Assembly (NCBI RefSeq): GCF_002860125.1
Contig: NZ_PGVA01000049.1
Coordinates: 1-45,894 of the forward strand
DNA from: Bacillus canaveralius
Lineage (GTDB): Bacteria; Bacillota; Bacilli; Bacillales; Cytobacillaceae
DNA: 45,894 nucleotides
Direction of reading: 5' to 3'
In this document: piece by piece, positions 26,254 through 34,470 of the stretch
Layout: each line of letters begins with the position of its first letter
How positions within the stretch are numbered: the first letter of the stretch is position 1
Notes under the pieces: generated by a model
What the model saw: only the letters and a program-made list of their open reading frames with translations
What the model was told of the DNA's origin: nothing
Database searches by the model: none
Translations under genes and position numbers: made by a program

Positions 26254-26697
26254 ATGAATACGGCCTTAGTAGAAAAGATTACGAGATTGGTACTTTTAGA
26301 GCTAAAGGAGAACTCTCATTCCTCTTTAGAATGTAGCTGGAACGATAGACATCCTTCCACGGATGTGCAGCCTAATTATCGTCCACTCACAGAAGAGGAG
26401 TTGAAGAAATGGAATGCTATTTCTTCTTCTATTGGTATAGCACAAACAACGAAATCTTCTATTGATGAAAACCCAAAACTGATTCCTCTAACAGAGGAAG
26501 AGTTGAAAGTTTGGGAGATTATTTCTTCTTCTATTGGAACAGGAAAAAATGCAAAACCTTCGGAACACGAACATGCTCCTTTTTCAGACGAGGACCCGCA
26601 ACATTGCTCTCCTAAAAAGGAAACAAAAACCGGAATGTACATGGATGTAGACAAAGATTTGAGAAATGCTAAGGTGAAATTCTTTCGCCATCATTAA
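26254..26697 (+). CDS. Repeat protein with encapsulation-type helix, putative BMC scaffold
   Basis: 147-residue protein that I cannot assign to a family. Residues 3-18 (ALVEKITRLVLLELK) form a short amphipathic helix of the kind that targets cargo to microcompartment shells, compare the N-termini of PduL and PduP. The rest is low in hydrophobics and probably disordered. Two copies of PLTEEELKxWxxISSSIG lie at residues 44-61 and 78-95, exactly 34 residues apart. A charged C-terminus ends DKDLRNAKVKFFRHH. GGAGGCGAG before ATG 26254 selects the start. Tandem short motifs plus a targeting helix recall scaffolds such as CsoS2 or CcmN in logic, not in sequence. It may tether enzymes lacking their own targeting helix. 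Confidence 0.75.
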   Translation: MNTALVEKITRLVLLELKENSHSSLECSWNDRHPSTDVQPNYRPLTEEELKKWNAISSSIGIAQTTKSSIDENPKLIPLTEEELKVWEIISSSIGTGKNAKPSEHEHAPFSDEDPQHCSPKKETKTGMYMDVDKDLRNAKVKFFRHH

Positions 26698-26708
26698 CGA
26701 TAGAGATT

Positions 26709-28262
26709 GTGAAAGGAGTGTTCCCCATTATTGAACTGGACTATGACTTGAAATCGATCCAGGAAATGAGAGAAGCGGTTCGCCGCGCGAACGAGGCAAT
26801 ATTGAAGTTTCAAGAGTTTTCACAGGAACAAGTCGATCGAATCGTTAAAAATATGGCGGAAGCTGCATATCAAGCATCCGAATCCTTAGCCCGGTTAGCA
26901 GTAGATGAAACGGGAATGGGTGTGGTCGAACATAAAAAGATCAAAAATGAATTAGGTTCCATGGGTGTCTATGAAGCGATTAAGGATCAGAAAACTGTTG
27001 GAGTGATTCGAACAGATCCAGTTAAGAAAATTACCGAAGTTGCTTATCCTTTCGGTGTGATAGCATGTATTATTCCAACTACGAACCCTACTTCAACAGC
27101 CATCTTCAAAACCCTTATTTCACTGAAAGCACAAAATGGGATTGTCGTAAGCCCTCATCCATCGGCCGTAAATTGTACAGTAGAAGCATTGAAAATTTGT
27201 AACGAAGCAGCTGTAGAAGCTGGTGCTCCAGAAGGACTAATCGGTTGGATCACAACACCAACCATGGCAGCGGCCACCCAACTAATGCAACATCACGATA
27301 TCAATCTGATCCTGGCAACAGGAGGAGGTGGATTAGTTCGAGCTGCGTATAGTTCTGGAAAACCAGCCTACGGGGTGGGACCGGGGAATGTACCAGTATA
27401 TATCGATAAAACAGCTAATGTAAATAAGGCAGTAAAGATGATTGTCGATAGTAAAACGTTTGATAATGGCACCATTTGTGCCACAGAACAATCAATTGTC
27501 GTTCACAGAAATATTAAAGAAATAACGATTAGAGAGTTAAAAAATAACGGCGCATACTTTCTTAATGAAGCTGAAAAAGCAAAGGTGGAAAATATTATTT
27601 CCCCCGTAAAAGGCAAGCTAAACCCGGCTATTGTGGGACGAACAGCTGAAACCATTGCTGAAATGGCCGGAATTGAGGTTCCGAACGGGACACGAATATT
27701 AATTTCTGAAGAAAACCGGATTGGGAAGGATATCCCTTTTTCGATTGAAAAACTGTCGCCAATTTTTGCTTTGTATACAGCAGATGATGTAGAAGAGGCG
27801 AAAACAATTTGTCTGGCATTATTGAATCTCGGAGGCAGAGGACATAGTTTGTCACTTCATTCAAACGATGAAACAGTAGTCAATATGTTTGGCATTGAAA
27901 TGCCCGTTTCACGTATTTTGGTGAACACGCTTGCTTCCATCGGTGCCGCAGGAGCAACAACAGGATTAACAGCCTCAATGACATTGGGTTGCGGGTCATA
28001 TGGCGGAAATATTACCTCCGACAATATCACAGCTCATCATTTGATCAATATAAAACGAATCGCCTATGGAATTAAAGATGTCTCGATACCAAAACCATCG
28101 AAATATACGAAAGAAGGGATTCAGCAAAACTTAACCACCGACAGCGTTGATCAAATTGTTAAACAAGTGATTAGAGAAGTGGATATGAAATCAACATCAG
28201 CTGATCCCGACTTAGTTTCGCAGTTGGTAAAGAGCGTTATCGAGAAGTATCAAAATCAATAA
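26709..28262 (+). CDS. CoA-acylating aldehyde dehydrogenase, microcompartment cargo
   Basis: 517-residue PduP/EutE-type enzyme converting propionaldehyde or acetaldehyde with NAD and CoA to acyl-CoA. The catalytic Cys is in TFDNGTICATEQS (about residue 261), the cofactor region includes VIACIIPTTNPTSTAIFK, and GPGNVPVYID precedes the Cys. The C-terminus carries two amphipathic helices after a linker, SVDQIVKQVIREV and DLVSQLVKSVIEKY, both of encapsulation-peptide type. The annotated GTG 26709 has no ribosome binding site; AAAGGAG at 26712-26718 instead points to an ATT codon at 26727, which would give the family-typical N-terminus starting just before IELDYDLKSI. It is the signature lumen enzyme. 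Confidence 0.92.
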   Translation: MKGVFPIIELDYDLKSIQEMREAVRRANEAILKFQEFSQEQVDRIVKNMAEAAYQASESLARLAVDETGMGVVEHKKIKNELGSMGVYEAIKDQKTVGVIRTDPVKKITEVAYPFGVIACIIPTTNPTSTAIFKTLISLKAQNGIVVSPHPSAVNCTVEALKICNEAAVEAGAPEGLIGWITTPTMAAATQLMQHHDINLILATGGGGLVRAAYSSGKPAYGVGPGNVPVYIDKTANVNKAVKMIVDSKTFDNGTICATEQSIVVHRNIKEITIRELKNNGAYFLNEAEKAKVENIISPVKGKLNPAIVGRTAETIAEMAGIEVPNGTRILISEENRIGKDIPFSIEKLSPIFALYTADDVEEAKTICLALLNLGGRGHSLSLHSNDETVVNMFGIEMPVSRILVNTLASIGAAGATTGLTASMTLGCGSYGGNITSDNITAHHLINIKRIAYGIKDVSIPKPSKYTKEGIQQNLTTDSVDQIVKQVIREVDMKSTSADPDLVSQLVKSVIEKYQNQ

Positions 28263-28278
28263 TTAGGAGGAGTCCAGC

Positions 28279-28569
28279 ATGGCTAAAGATATTAACGGTG
28301 CACTTGGAATGATCGAAACGAGAGGATTGGTTGCTTCATTGGAAGCGGCGGATGCGATGGTGAAGGCTGCCAATGTGAACATAGTAGGGAAGGTTCATGT
28401 AGGCGGAGGGATTGTTACTGTGCTTGTAACGGGTGATGTTGGGGCAGTTAAAGCGGCAACTGATGCAGGCAGCGCGGCTGCACAGCGTGTTGGGGAACTT
28501 ATTTCCGTTCATGTCATTCCACGGCCTCATAATGAGCTGCAAATCATTCTGCCAAAAATAGAGTCTTGA
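28279..28569 (+). CDS. BMC-H hexameric shell protein
   Basis: 96-residue single BMC domain (PduA/CcmK class). It begins [20 protein letters not shown] and has [19 protein letters not shown] and the C-terminal [10 protein letters not shown]. The pore loop, KIGSG in PduA, is HVGGG here (about 40-44), a small neutral pore with a His at the rim. AGGAGG precedes ATG 28279, 17 bp after the aldehyde dehydrogenase. It should tile the shell facets. Confidence 0.95.
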   Translation: MAKDINGALGMIETRGLVASLEAADAMVKAANVNIVGKVHVGGGIVTVLVTGDVGAVKAATDAGSAAAQRVGELISVHVIPRPHNELQIILPKIES

Positions 28570-28605
28570 AAACTAGCTAAGCAATAATAGAGTGAGGTTC
28601 ATGAG

Positions 28606-29274
28606 ATGATCAAACTTGACTCACAACAAATTGTAAAAGAAGTGTTACGAAAATTAGAGGAGAGAAGGCATGACACAATAGCTATTCCTGTTGCCGTTTC
28701 AGCGCGCCACTGTCATCTGAGTGGGATGGCTTTAGAAAAACTGTTTGGGAAAGGGTATCAGCTAACAAAGAAGTCGGATTTATCACAACCAGGCCAATTT
28801 GCTGCAAATGAAACGGTAACCATCGCAGGGCCCCGCGGGAGCATCGAGAAGGTTCGAGTCCTCGGACCGTTAAGAAGAGCGGCACAAGTTGAAATAAGTA
28901 GAACAGATTCGATCCGGCTCGGGGTGAATCCGCCGATCCGTGAGTCAGGAAACATTCAGGGCTCCTCCCCGGTAACAATTGTCGGACCAAAAGGAAGTAT
29001 CTATTTGGACGAAGGATTGATCATCGCCCAGGCTCATATTCATATGCCACCAGCTGATGCGCATCACCTTGATTTGCACGACGGCGACTATGTAAAGGTA
29101 GAAATCTCTAATGAGGAGCGTCCGATCACGTTCGAACGGGTGCGTATTCGTGTATCGCCTAAATTCATATTAGAAATGCATATTGATACAGATGAAGCAA
29201 ACGCTGGTGCGATAAAAAATGGCCAGAAAGGGAGATTAGTCAAAGCGGGGTTGACATATGACCAATCAATATGA
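28606..29274 (+). CDS. pduL: Phosphotransacylase PduL, microcompartment cargo
   Basis: 222-residue PduL with two PTAC domains, which turns acyl-CoA plus phosphate into acyl-phosphate and recycles CoA inside the shell. The N-terminal helix QQIVKEVLRKLEERR (about 7-21) is an encapsulation peptide. Zinc and active-site histidines appear in VSARHCHLSG, AQAHIHMPPADAHHL and EMHIDTDEANAG. Length is standard. The gene overlaps the next by 17 bp. Together with the aldehyde dehydrogenase and shell genes it completes the metabolosome core. An acyl-phosphate kinase is not in the window. Confidence 0.95.
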   Translation: MIKLDSQQIVKEVLRKLEERRHDTIAIPVAVSARHCHLSGMALEKLFGKGYQLTKKSDLSQPGQFAANETVTIAGPRGSIEKVRVLGPLRRAAQVEISRTDSIRLGVNPPIRESGNIQGSSPVTIVGPKGSIYLDEGLIIAQAHIHMPPADAHHLDLHDGDYVKVEISNEERPITFERVRIRVSPKFILEMHIDTDEANAGAIKNGQKGRLVKAGLTYDQSI

Positions 29275-29914
29275 TGTTGAAGAAATTGTCATCGCAGTCC
29301 TCCGGAGAATGGAATCGGCTAAGCAGAAAAAGCAGCAGCTTCTTGTCATTGCTAAGGACCTGCAGCAACACAAGGAGCAGATAGAGGAGCTCAAATCGCA
29401 TTGGGATGTCATCGAGAGGCAGCCTGATAGCAGTGATATTCCCTGTTCGACCTGCCAAGCGGTTTTTTTGGACGTGAATCAGGACTTACTTGTAAAGGGA
29501 GCATTAGGCATTATTGATACACCTGAGAGCTTGTTATTTTCCAAATTGATGTCTCAAGGATTCCATGTTGATTTTGTTCCGAACAACTCTTTATCGTGGA
29601 TTCTAAAACCCCATGACAATCAAACGGTAAACAACAAATATATGACGCAGTTATTAGATTATCATCAACGATTACAAGATTTTGGGGTTCACTTTTATCC
29701 GTTGAAATCAATTATCCCAGAGGAAAAAGAGCAGTTGTCTCGTTCTTCCGACGGAAAGCAATTTATCAACTTTGATGAGAAATTACTAACGAAAGAGATA
29801 ATTGATCGGTGGAAAGAGGACTGTATACATGTTCATCGTGATACGATCATCACTCCTTTGGCACGAGATACCGCAAAAGAGAAGGACATAAAAATTATCG
29901 ATGGCAGAGGCTAA
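29258..29914 (+). CDS. PduM-like microcompartment assembly protein
   Basis: 218 residues. The N-terminus DVEEIVIAVLRRMESAKQKK is a targeting-type amphipathic helix. The C-terminus, HVHRDTIITPLARDTAKEKD then IKIIDG, closely follows the C-terminal pattern of PduM (a VHR..I.T..ARD.A motif). The middle is variable and contains CSTCQ with two cysteines. PduM is a structural component needed for proper Pdu compartments, with no known catalytic role. It overlaps pduL by 17 bp and is followed by the pentamer gene after 15 bp. Assignment rests on the two ends. The length exceeds that of Salmonella PduM (about 160). Confidence 0.75.
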   Translation: MTNQYDVEEIVIAVLRRMESAKQKKQQLLVIAKDLQQHKEQIEELKSHWDVIERQPDSSDIPCSTCQAVFLDVNQDLLVKGALGIIDTPESLLFSKLMSQGFHVDFVPNNSLSWILKPHDNQTVNNKYMTQLLDYHQRLQDFGVHFYPLKSIIPEEKEQLSRSSDGKQFINFDEKLLTKEIIDRWKEDCIHVHRDTIITPLARDTAKEKDIKIIDGRG

Positions 29915-29929
29915 AAGGGGGAGTGACTC

Positions 29930-30214
29930 ATGATCATTGGTACAGTGGTAGGCAACATCTGGGCAACACGAAAAGAGGAAGGATTAACAGGATTAAAGTT
30001 CTTGGTGATCCAGCCTGATCTGTTAGACCGTGATAATCCACGAGAGCCGGCATTGGTTGCAGTAGATCGGATCGGAGCCGGGTTAGGGGATAAAGTAATG
30101 GTTACGAAAGGTTCCCCTGCTTCGTACTCAGACGATAATAGGTTACCCATAGATGCATTAGTGATCGGAATTATTGATGCAATTGATACACGAAAGGGTG
30201 AGGACGGTGACTAA
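29930..30214 (+). CDS. BMC-P pentameric vertex protein (EutN/CcmL/PduN family)
   Basis: 94-residue vertex protein that caps the shell. It starts MIIGTVVGNIWATRKEEGLTG in one run, characteristic of the family (shown here up to its 20-residue opening), with LKFLVIQ and VAVDRIGAGLGDKVMVTKGS, and ends with ALVIGIIDAID. AAGGGGGAG precedes ATG 29930. The last codons overlap the start of the second BMC-H gene, so the two are translationally coupled. It is the only pentamer gene in the operon. Confidence 0.94.
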   Translation: MIIGTVVGNIWATRKEEGLTGLKFLVIQPDLLDRDNPREPALVAVDRIGAGLGDKVMVTKGSPASYSDDNRLPIDALVIGIIDAIDTRKGEDGD

Positions 30215-30554
30215 AGCGTTAGGAATGGTGGAAACCAGGGGATTGGCAGCTTCGATCGAAGTAGCGGATGCGATGTTAAAGAATGCAAATGTCAGCCTTG
30301 TCAAACAGTCAATGGTAGACGCGGCACTGGTAACTATATTGGTAGAAGGTGATGTAAGTGCTGTGCAGTCTGCTGTTGAATCGGGCAAAAAAGTGGCGGA
30401 AAGAACGAAAGCACTAGTCGCCTTTCATGTCATTCCTCATCCCGATATCGACACGAGTCAATTGATCGAAGACAAAAATGAAGTTAAACAGTTAAAAAAC
30501 GAACGGGAACAGACTGACAAACAATCAGCTGATACGGAAAACGCTGAGCAATAG
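30207..30554 (+). CDS. Second BMC-H shell protein with acidic pore and charged tail
   Basis: 115 residues: a single BMC domain beginning [20 protein letters not shown], then an extra charged tail of about 30 residues ([16 protein letters not shown] and onward) not seen in the first BMC-H. The pore loop is VDAAL (residues 37-41) in place of IGSGL, so an Asp replaces the first pore Gly. The start is GTG 30207 inside the end of the BMC-P gene, with AAAGGGTGAGGA upstream. It probably forms a hexamer with a pore of different selectivity, or a mixed one with the first BMC-H. The tail may face the lumen or cytosol and bind partners. Confidence 0.9.
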   Translation: MTKALGMVETRGLAASIEVADAMLKNANVSLVKQSMVDAALVTILVEGDVSAVQSAVESGKKVAERTKALVAFHVIPHPDIDTSQLIEDKNEVKQLKNEREQTDKQSADTENAEQ

Positions 30555-30633
30555 AAGAATCAAAATCAGCAATGATGGAACCAGTTATCATTTCAATAGG
30601 GTTCAATATTTTTGGGGAAAGGGGGGATCAAAC

Positions 30634-31572
30634 GTGTCATTTAAACGGAAAAAGTTTGCAGTGATTGGATCGGGATATACAGGCACCACGATCGCGTTAA
30701 TGATTGCACAAAAAGAGCTTGGCGATATTGTGCTTGTTGATATTCCCTCTTTGCAGAACCCTACAAAAGGAAAAGCGCTAGACCTGTTAGAAACAGGACC
30801 GATACAAAAGTTTGATTATGCTATTAAAGGAACCTGCAATTATGAAGATATTAGCGATGCAGATGTAGTTATTATCACTGCCGGGATTGCAAGAACACCG
30901 GGTATGACCAGGGACGATCTCGCTGCAACAAATGCACAAATAATGGCTGAAGTGTCAGCACAGATAGCTCACTATGCTCCTGAAAGCTATGTTTTAGTAC
31001 TTAGCAACCCGGTAGATGCAATGACATATATTTGCTTTAAGTCGACCGGCTTTCCGAAAAACAGGGTGATCGGTCAATCCGGGGTGCTGGATACTGCCAG
31101 GTTTAATGCATTTGTCGCCGCAGAGTTAAATATTTCGGTTGAAGATGTTTCGGGTTTTGTTTTAGGAGGCCATGGAGATACAATGGTTCCTTTAATTCGT
31201 TATTCGTATGCAGGAGGAATCCCTTTAGAAAAAATTTTATCAGAAGAAAAAATTGCTGTGATTGTTGAACGAACCCGTAAAGGCGGAGAAGAAATTATTA
31301 AATTGCTTGGCCAGGGAAGTGCTTATTATGCCCCTGCCGCTTCAATTGTCCAAATGGCAGAAGCGATAGTGAAAGACAAAAAGCGAATTCTTCCTTCCGT
31401 AGCGTATTTGGAGGGAGAATACGGTTACGAAGATATATATCTTGGAGTTCCTGCGATTCTTGGCGGAAACGGCATAGAAAGTATTATTGAATTGCCGCTA
31501 ACAGCTGAAGAAAAACTAGCCTTGGACATTTCAGCTGAATCGGTAAAAAACGTTTTGAACCTGCTTAGATGA
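30634..31572 (+). CDS. mdh: Malate dehydrogenase (LDH-like type) at the end of the BMC operon
   Basis: 312-residue NAD-dependent 2-hydroxyacid dehydrogenase very close to the standard Bacillus Mdh. The Rossmann motif is [12 protein letters not shown], the substrate loop [13 protein letters not shown] has Arg where LDH has Gln, so malate/oxaloacetate rather than lactate is the expected pair, and the active-site His is in [13 protein letters not shown] with Arg in [14 protein letters not shown] 30634 follows AAAGGGGGGA. A Bacillus genome normally has its housekeeping mdh beside citrate synthase genes, so this is probably a second copy. It has no targeting helix. It may re-oxidise NADH formed by the aldehyde dehydrogenase, or serve the adjoining module. 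Confidence 0.9.
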   Translation: MSFKRKKFAVIGSGYTGTTIALMIAQKELGDIVLVDIPSLQNPTKGKALDLLETGPIQKFDYAIKGTCNYEDISDADVVIITAGIARTPGMTRDDLAATNAQIMAEVSAQIAHYAPESYVLVLSNPVDAMTYICFKSTGFPKNRVIGQSGVLDTARFNAFVAAELNISVEDVSGFVLGGHGDTMVPLIRYSYAGGIPLEKILSEEKIAVIVERTRKGGEEIIKLLGQGSAYYAPAASIVQMAEAIVKDKKRILPSVAYLEGEYGYEDIYLGVPAILGGNGIESIIELPLTAEEKLALDISAESVKNVLNLLR

Positions 31573-31782
31573 AGAAGAATATTTTTTTTGAGATTAATTT
31601 TCAAAATATTTAAAAAATTATTTCTCTTATTTTAGCAAGGAGGTGATTGTAGCGAAACAATACTTGAGTGTCGCAACTTTTGGAACCCTGTTGCTGCAAC
31701 AAGTCGTGATGGATGTGTCAGATATAGTCTCTTTGGGTGCCTGAAATGTATGAGAAAACCATATGGAGAGAAGGGGGAAAAC

Positions 31783-33384
31783 ATGTCTAATTCTGGTCTC
31801 GCGTTGTTTGAACAGAAATCAAGCGGTGGCATCGCACGGCAAATCAGTCCAATCGATACGATGATCTACTCAGCTGCAAACCCGGGGTTAATGTTCGCAC
31901 TCGTATACATTATGTGGGCTCCATTTTTGTATCCGGGGGCACATATGGTTTGGGCTATTTTAGCTGTATCACAAATGTTTATTATTGCAGGGTTATATTG
32001 GTTATTTTCCGTATCCATGCCAAGGTCAGGCGGTGAATATATCTATATTAGCCGTATTCTGCATCCGTCACTGGGCTTAATGGCGAGTTTTATGATTACC
32101 TTTACTTCAATCTCGTGGACAGGAATTTTGTTGAATTGGATTATAAAATGGTCCATTGTAGAATTCTTCTATTCGATTGCGCTGATTAATGGCAATGATG
32201 CGACATGGCTTGGCTATGCTGAGTTTTTTAACAGTAATTACATGCATGCCCTCATCGGAACAGCCATGTTGCTGTTTATCTACTATATTTATTACAAAGG
32301 AACAAAGTGGATGGTGCGCTTGGCTTATATCACGTTAGGTGCCACACTTTTGGGAGCTGTAGTATTTATTATCGCAAACCTCGTAACCGGGCAAGGAACT
32401 TTTGCTGCAAATTTTACTCAACTAACAGGCTTAAACTATGACGATGTCATTACTATTGCTAAACAAGATGGTTTTACTACAGAATTTCTTTTTGGTGCCA
32501 CCTTCATGGCTGGATCCACTTATATCATTCTAAATACATTAGGTTCAACCTTTGGAGCAAATCTGGCTGGAGAAGTTCGTAATGTCCAAAAATCTCAGTT
32601 GCTTGCATTGTTTGGTTCCCTAGCTATATTAATGGTGATATGGGCTGTTTTCTATGGCATGACTTATATTAACTTTGGTGACGTATGGTCAAACAGCTTA
32701 TATTATCTTTATAATGCCGGGCATGAGGCTTATCCATTTGCAGGTTATGATCCTTTTATCACGATCATGATTGGTATTATGACAAAGAGTCCTATTTTCG
32801 TGCTTTTAATTGCGATATGCTTCGCGATTGCCACATTTGGTTCAGCGGCTGGATTAGGCTTCGGCCCGTCCCGTAACTTCGTTGCCTGGTCATTTGACCG
32901 ATTAATCCCTAAAAAATTTATGGAACTCAATCCAAAGACAAATTCACCGACGTATGCGTTGAAAACGATTATCGCAGCCGCCTGGGTTTTTCTGATGCTC
33001 GATATTTTCGTTCCGTCATGGACTGCAAATATCGCTTACACCATTTTCACCTGGTTCTTGGCGTGGATTTTCTTAGGAATTGCCGGGATCGTTTTTTCAA
33101 CCCGAAAGAAAGTATTGTTTAATTCCTCGCCGCCGATTGTTAAGACTAAATTTTTGGGAATGCATTTGGTGACCATTTTAGGTTGGTTAACATTGGCGAT
33201 CAGCGTGTCTATTTGTTATTATCTCCTGATCCCATTCTTTAGAGGCGATTTGCCATTTACGATGATTGTTGTATCCCTCTTGTTAATGTTGATCCCGATT
33301 GTCATCTATTTCGTTATGAAACGTTCGCATGCTAAAAAAGGCATCGATATCGATATCCAATTCCAGGAGATACCTTCTGACTGA
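31783..33384 (+). CDS. APC-superfamily amino acid/amine permease
   Basis: 533-residue membrane transporter with about 12 helices. The APC signature region is SVSMPRSGGEYIYISRILHP (about 77-96), after a first helix beginning DTMIYSAANPGLMFALVYI. AAGGGGGA precedes ATG 31783; a longer frame from ATG 31750 lacks a ribosome binding site. Placed right after the BMC operon, it may import the amine or amino alcohol, as permeases do in RMM-type loci. The upstream 200-bp gap holds a good ribosome binding site (AAGGAGGTG near 31637) leading into a 33-codon frame ending at 31744, perhaps a leader peptide, which I do not call. Confidence 0.87.
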   Translation: MSNSGLALFEQKSSGGIARQISPIDTMIYSAANPGLMFALVYIMWAPFLYPGAHMVWAILAVSQMFIIAGLYWLFSVSMPRSGGEYIYISRILHPSLGLMASFMITFTSISWTGILLNWIIKWSIVEFFYSIALINGNDATWLGYAEFFNSNYMHALIGTAMLLFIYYIYYKGTKWMVRLAYITLGATLLGAVVFIIANLVTGQGTFAANFTQLTGLNYDDVITIAKQDGFTTEFLFGATFMAGSTYIILNTLGSTFGANLAGEVRNVQKSQLLALFGSLAILMVIWAVFYGMTYINFGDVWSNSLYYLYNAGHEAYPFAGYDPFITIMIGIMTKSPIFVLLIAICFAIATFGSAAGLGFGPSRNFVAWSFDRLIPKKFMELNPKTNSPTYALKTIIAAAWVFLMLDIFVPSWTANIAYTIFTWFLAWIFLGIAGIVFSTRKKVLFNSSPPIVKTKFLGMHLVTILGWLTLAISVSICYYLLIPFFRGDLPFTMIVVSLLLMLIPIVIYFVMKRSHAKKGIDIDIQFQEIPSD

Positions 33385-33427
33385 GAGTCTTTTAAAAATA
33401 ATAAGAGCGATACGGGGTGAGGAGAAA

Positions 33428-34360
33428 TTGAAGATATTTTATGCAGGCGACCTGCATGGCGCTGAAACCGCATTTCGGAAATTCACTAATGCCGGCAAGT
33501 TCTATAATGCTGATTTAGTCATGTATGGCGGGGACTTTACAGGAAAAATGGTTGTACCGATTGTGGAAAAGTCCGGGGTATATACGTGTACGTATTATGG
33601 TTCGACAGTGAAAGTGAAAAAGGCCAGTGAAATCCCGGATCTGGAAAGAAATTTACGGAATGCCGGATTTTATCCATTGGTAATCTCAGAAGCAGATTTA
33701 AATAGATTAAATGAGAACGATGCGGAAAGGATTATTAAAGAGAAGCAAATCGAAGTTCTGAAACAGTGGATTATGTTGGCTGATGAACGATATCAAGCCG
33801 CAGGGATTCCTTGTATTATCATTCCGGGAAGCGTAGACGATTTTTATCTGGATGAGTTTCTTAACTCTGGAAGTTATCTTCAAAATGGAGATGGCAACAT
33901 CATCGAGATTAATGGATTTGAAATCCTTTCTATTGGTGGCGGTAAACCAAGTGTATTTAAGTATCCACGCGAGTTCAGTGAGGAAGAACTGGCTGGAAAA
34001 ATCAATGAGTTAGCATCTCAAGTTAAAAACATGGCTAAATGTATTTTTAATATTCATATACCGCCTTACGACACAGATTTGGATCAAGGGACGTTGTATG
34101 ATTCCGAATTAAAGCCAGTGCTTGATGGAGATGCGCTGGCAACTGCACCAGCAGGCAGCAAAGCCGTTCGCGAAGCAATTGAAATGTATCAACCATTGGT
34201 TGCCTTACATGGCCATGTTCATGAAAGCCGCGGGGTCACCACGATAGGAAGAACCGTTTGTATAAATGCCGGGACTGACTATGACCAAGGCCTGCTTAGA
34301 GGAGCGTTGATAGATGTTGGTGCAGATGGAAAAGTGGCTTATACTCTAACGGCTGGATAA
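33428..34360 (+). CDS. Calcineurin-like metallophosphoesterase
   Basis: 310-residue phosphoesterase. Metal-binding motifs are FYAGDLHGAE (DxH, residues 1-12 region), MYGGDFTG (GGD), PGSVDDFY in the position of the usual GNHE/D, and GHVHESRG near the C-terminus. The loss of the Asn in the third motif (GSVDD) recalls atypical members such as YmdB-like or MPP-associated families, so the substrate may not be a simple monoester. The start is TTG 33428 with GGTGAGGAG upstream; the longer frame overlaps the permease end. Close spacing to the permease suggests one transcript. Confidence 0.82.
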   Translation: MKIFYAGDLHGAETAFRKFTNAGKFYNADLVMYGGDFTGKMVVPIVEKSGVYTCTYYGSTVKVKKASEIPDLERNLRNAGFYPLVISEADLNRLNENDAERIIKEKQIEVLKQWIMLADERYQAAGIPCIIIPGSVDDFYLDEFLNSGSYLQNGDGNIIEINGFEILSIGGGKPSVFKYPREFSEEELAGKINELASQVKNMAKCIFNIHIPPYDTDLDQGTLYDSELKPVLDGDALATAPAGSKAVREAIEMYQPLVALHGHVHESRGVTTIGRTVCINAGTDYDQGLLRGALIDVGADGKVAYTLTAG

Positions 34361-34470
34361 TGAAGCTGAGTGTTTACTATATTCATGTCGTGATAGATGA
34401 GGTGGAAGGCTTTTCTAAGTAATAGTTTCGTCTATAAAGCTATCTAAAAACAAAGTAAGGAGCATCAATC

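Noticed and set aside
29511-29711. Reverse-strand frame inside the PduM-like gene
   Set aside because: Antisense shadow with no ribosome binding site. The forward frame has recognisable PduM-type ends.
22209-31572. Reading the BMC locus as an ethanolamine (Eut) or propanediol (Pdu) operon
   Set aside because: No ethanolamine ammonia-lyase, diol dehydratase, B12 genes or glycyl-radical enzyme is present. The kinase plus class III PLP enzyme fits the RMM-type route instead.
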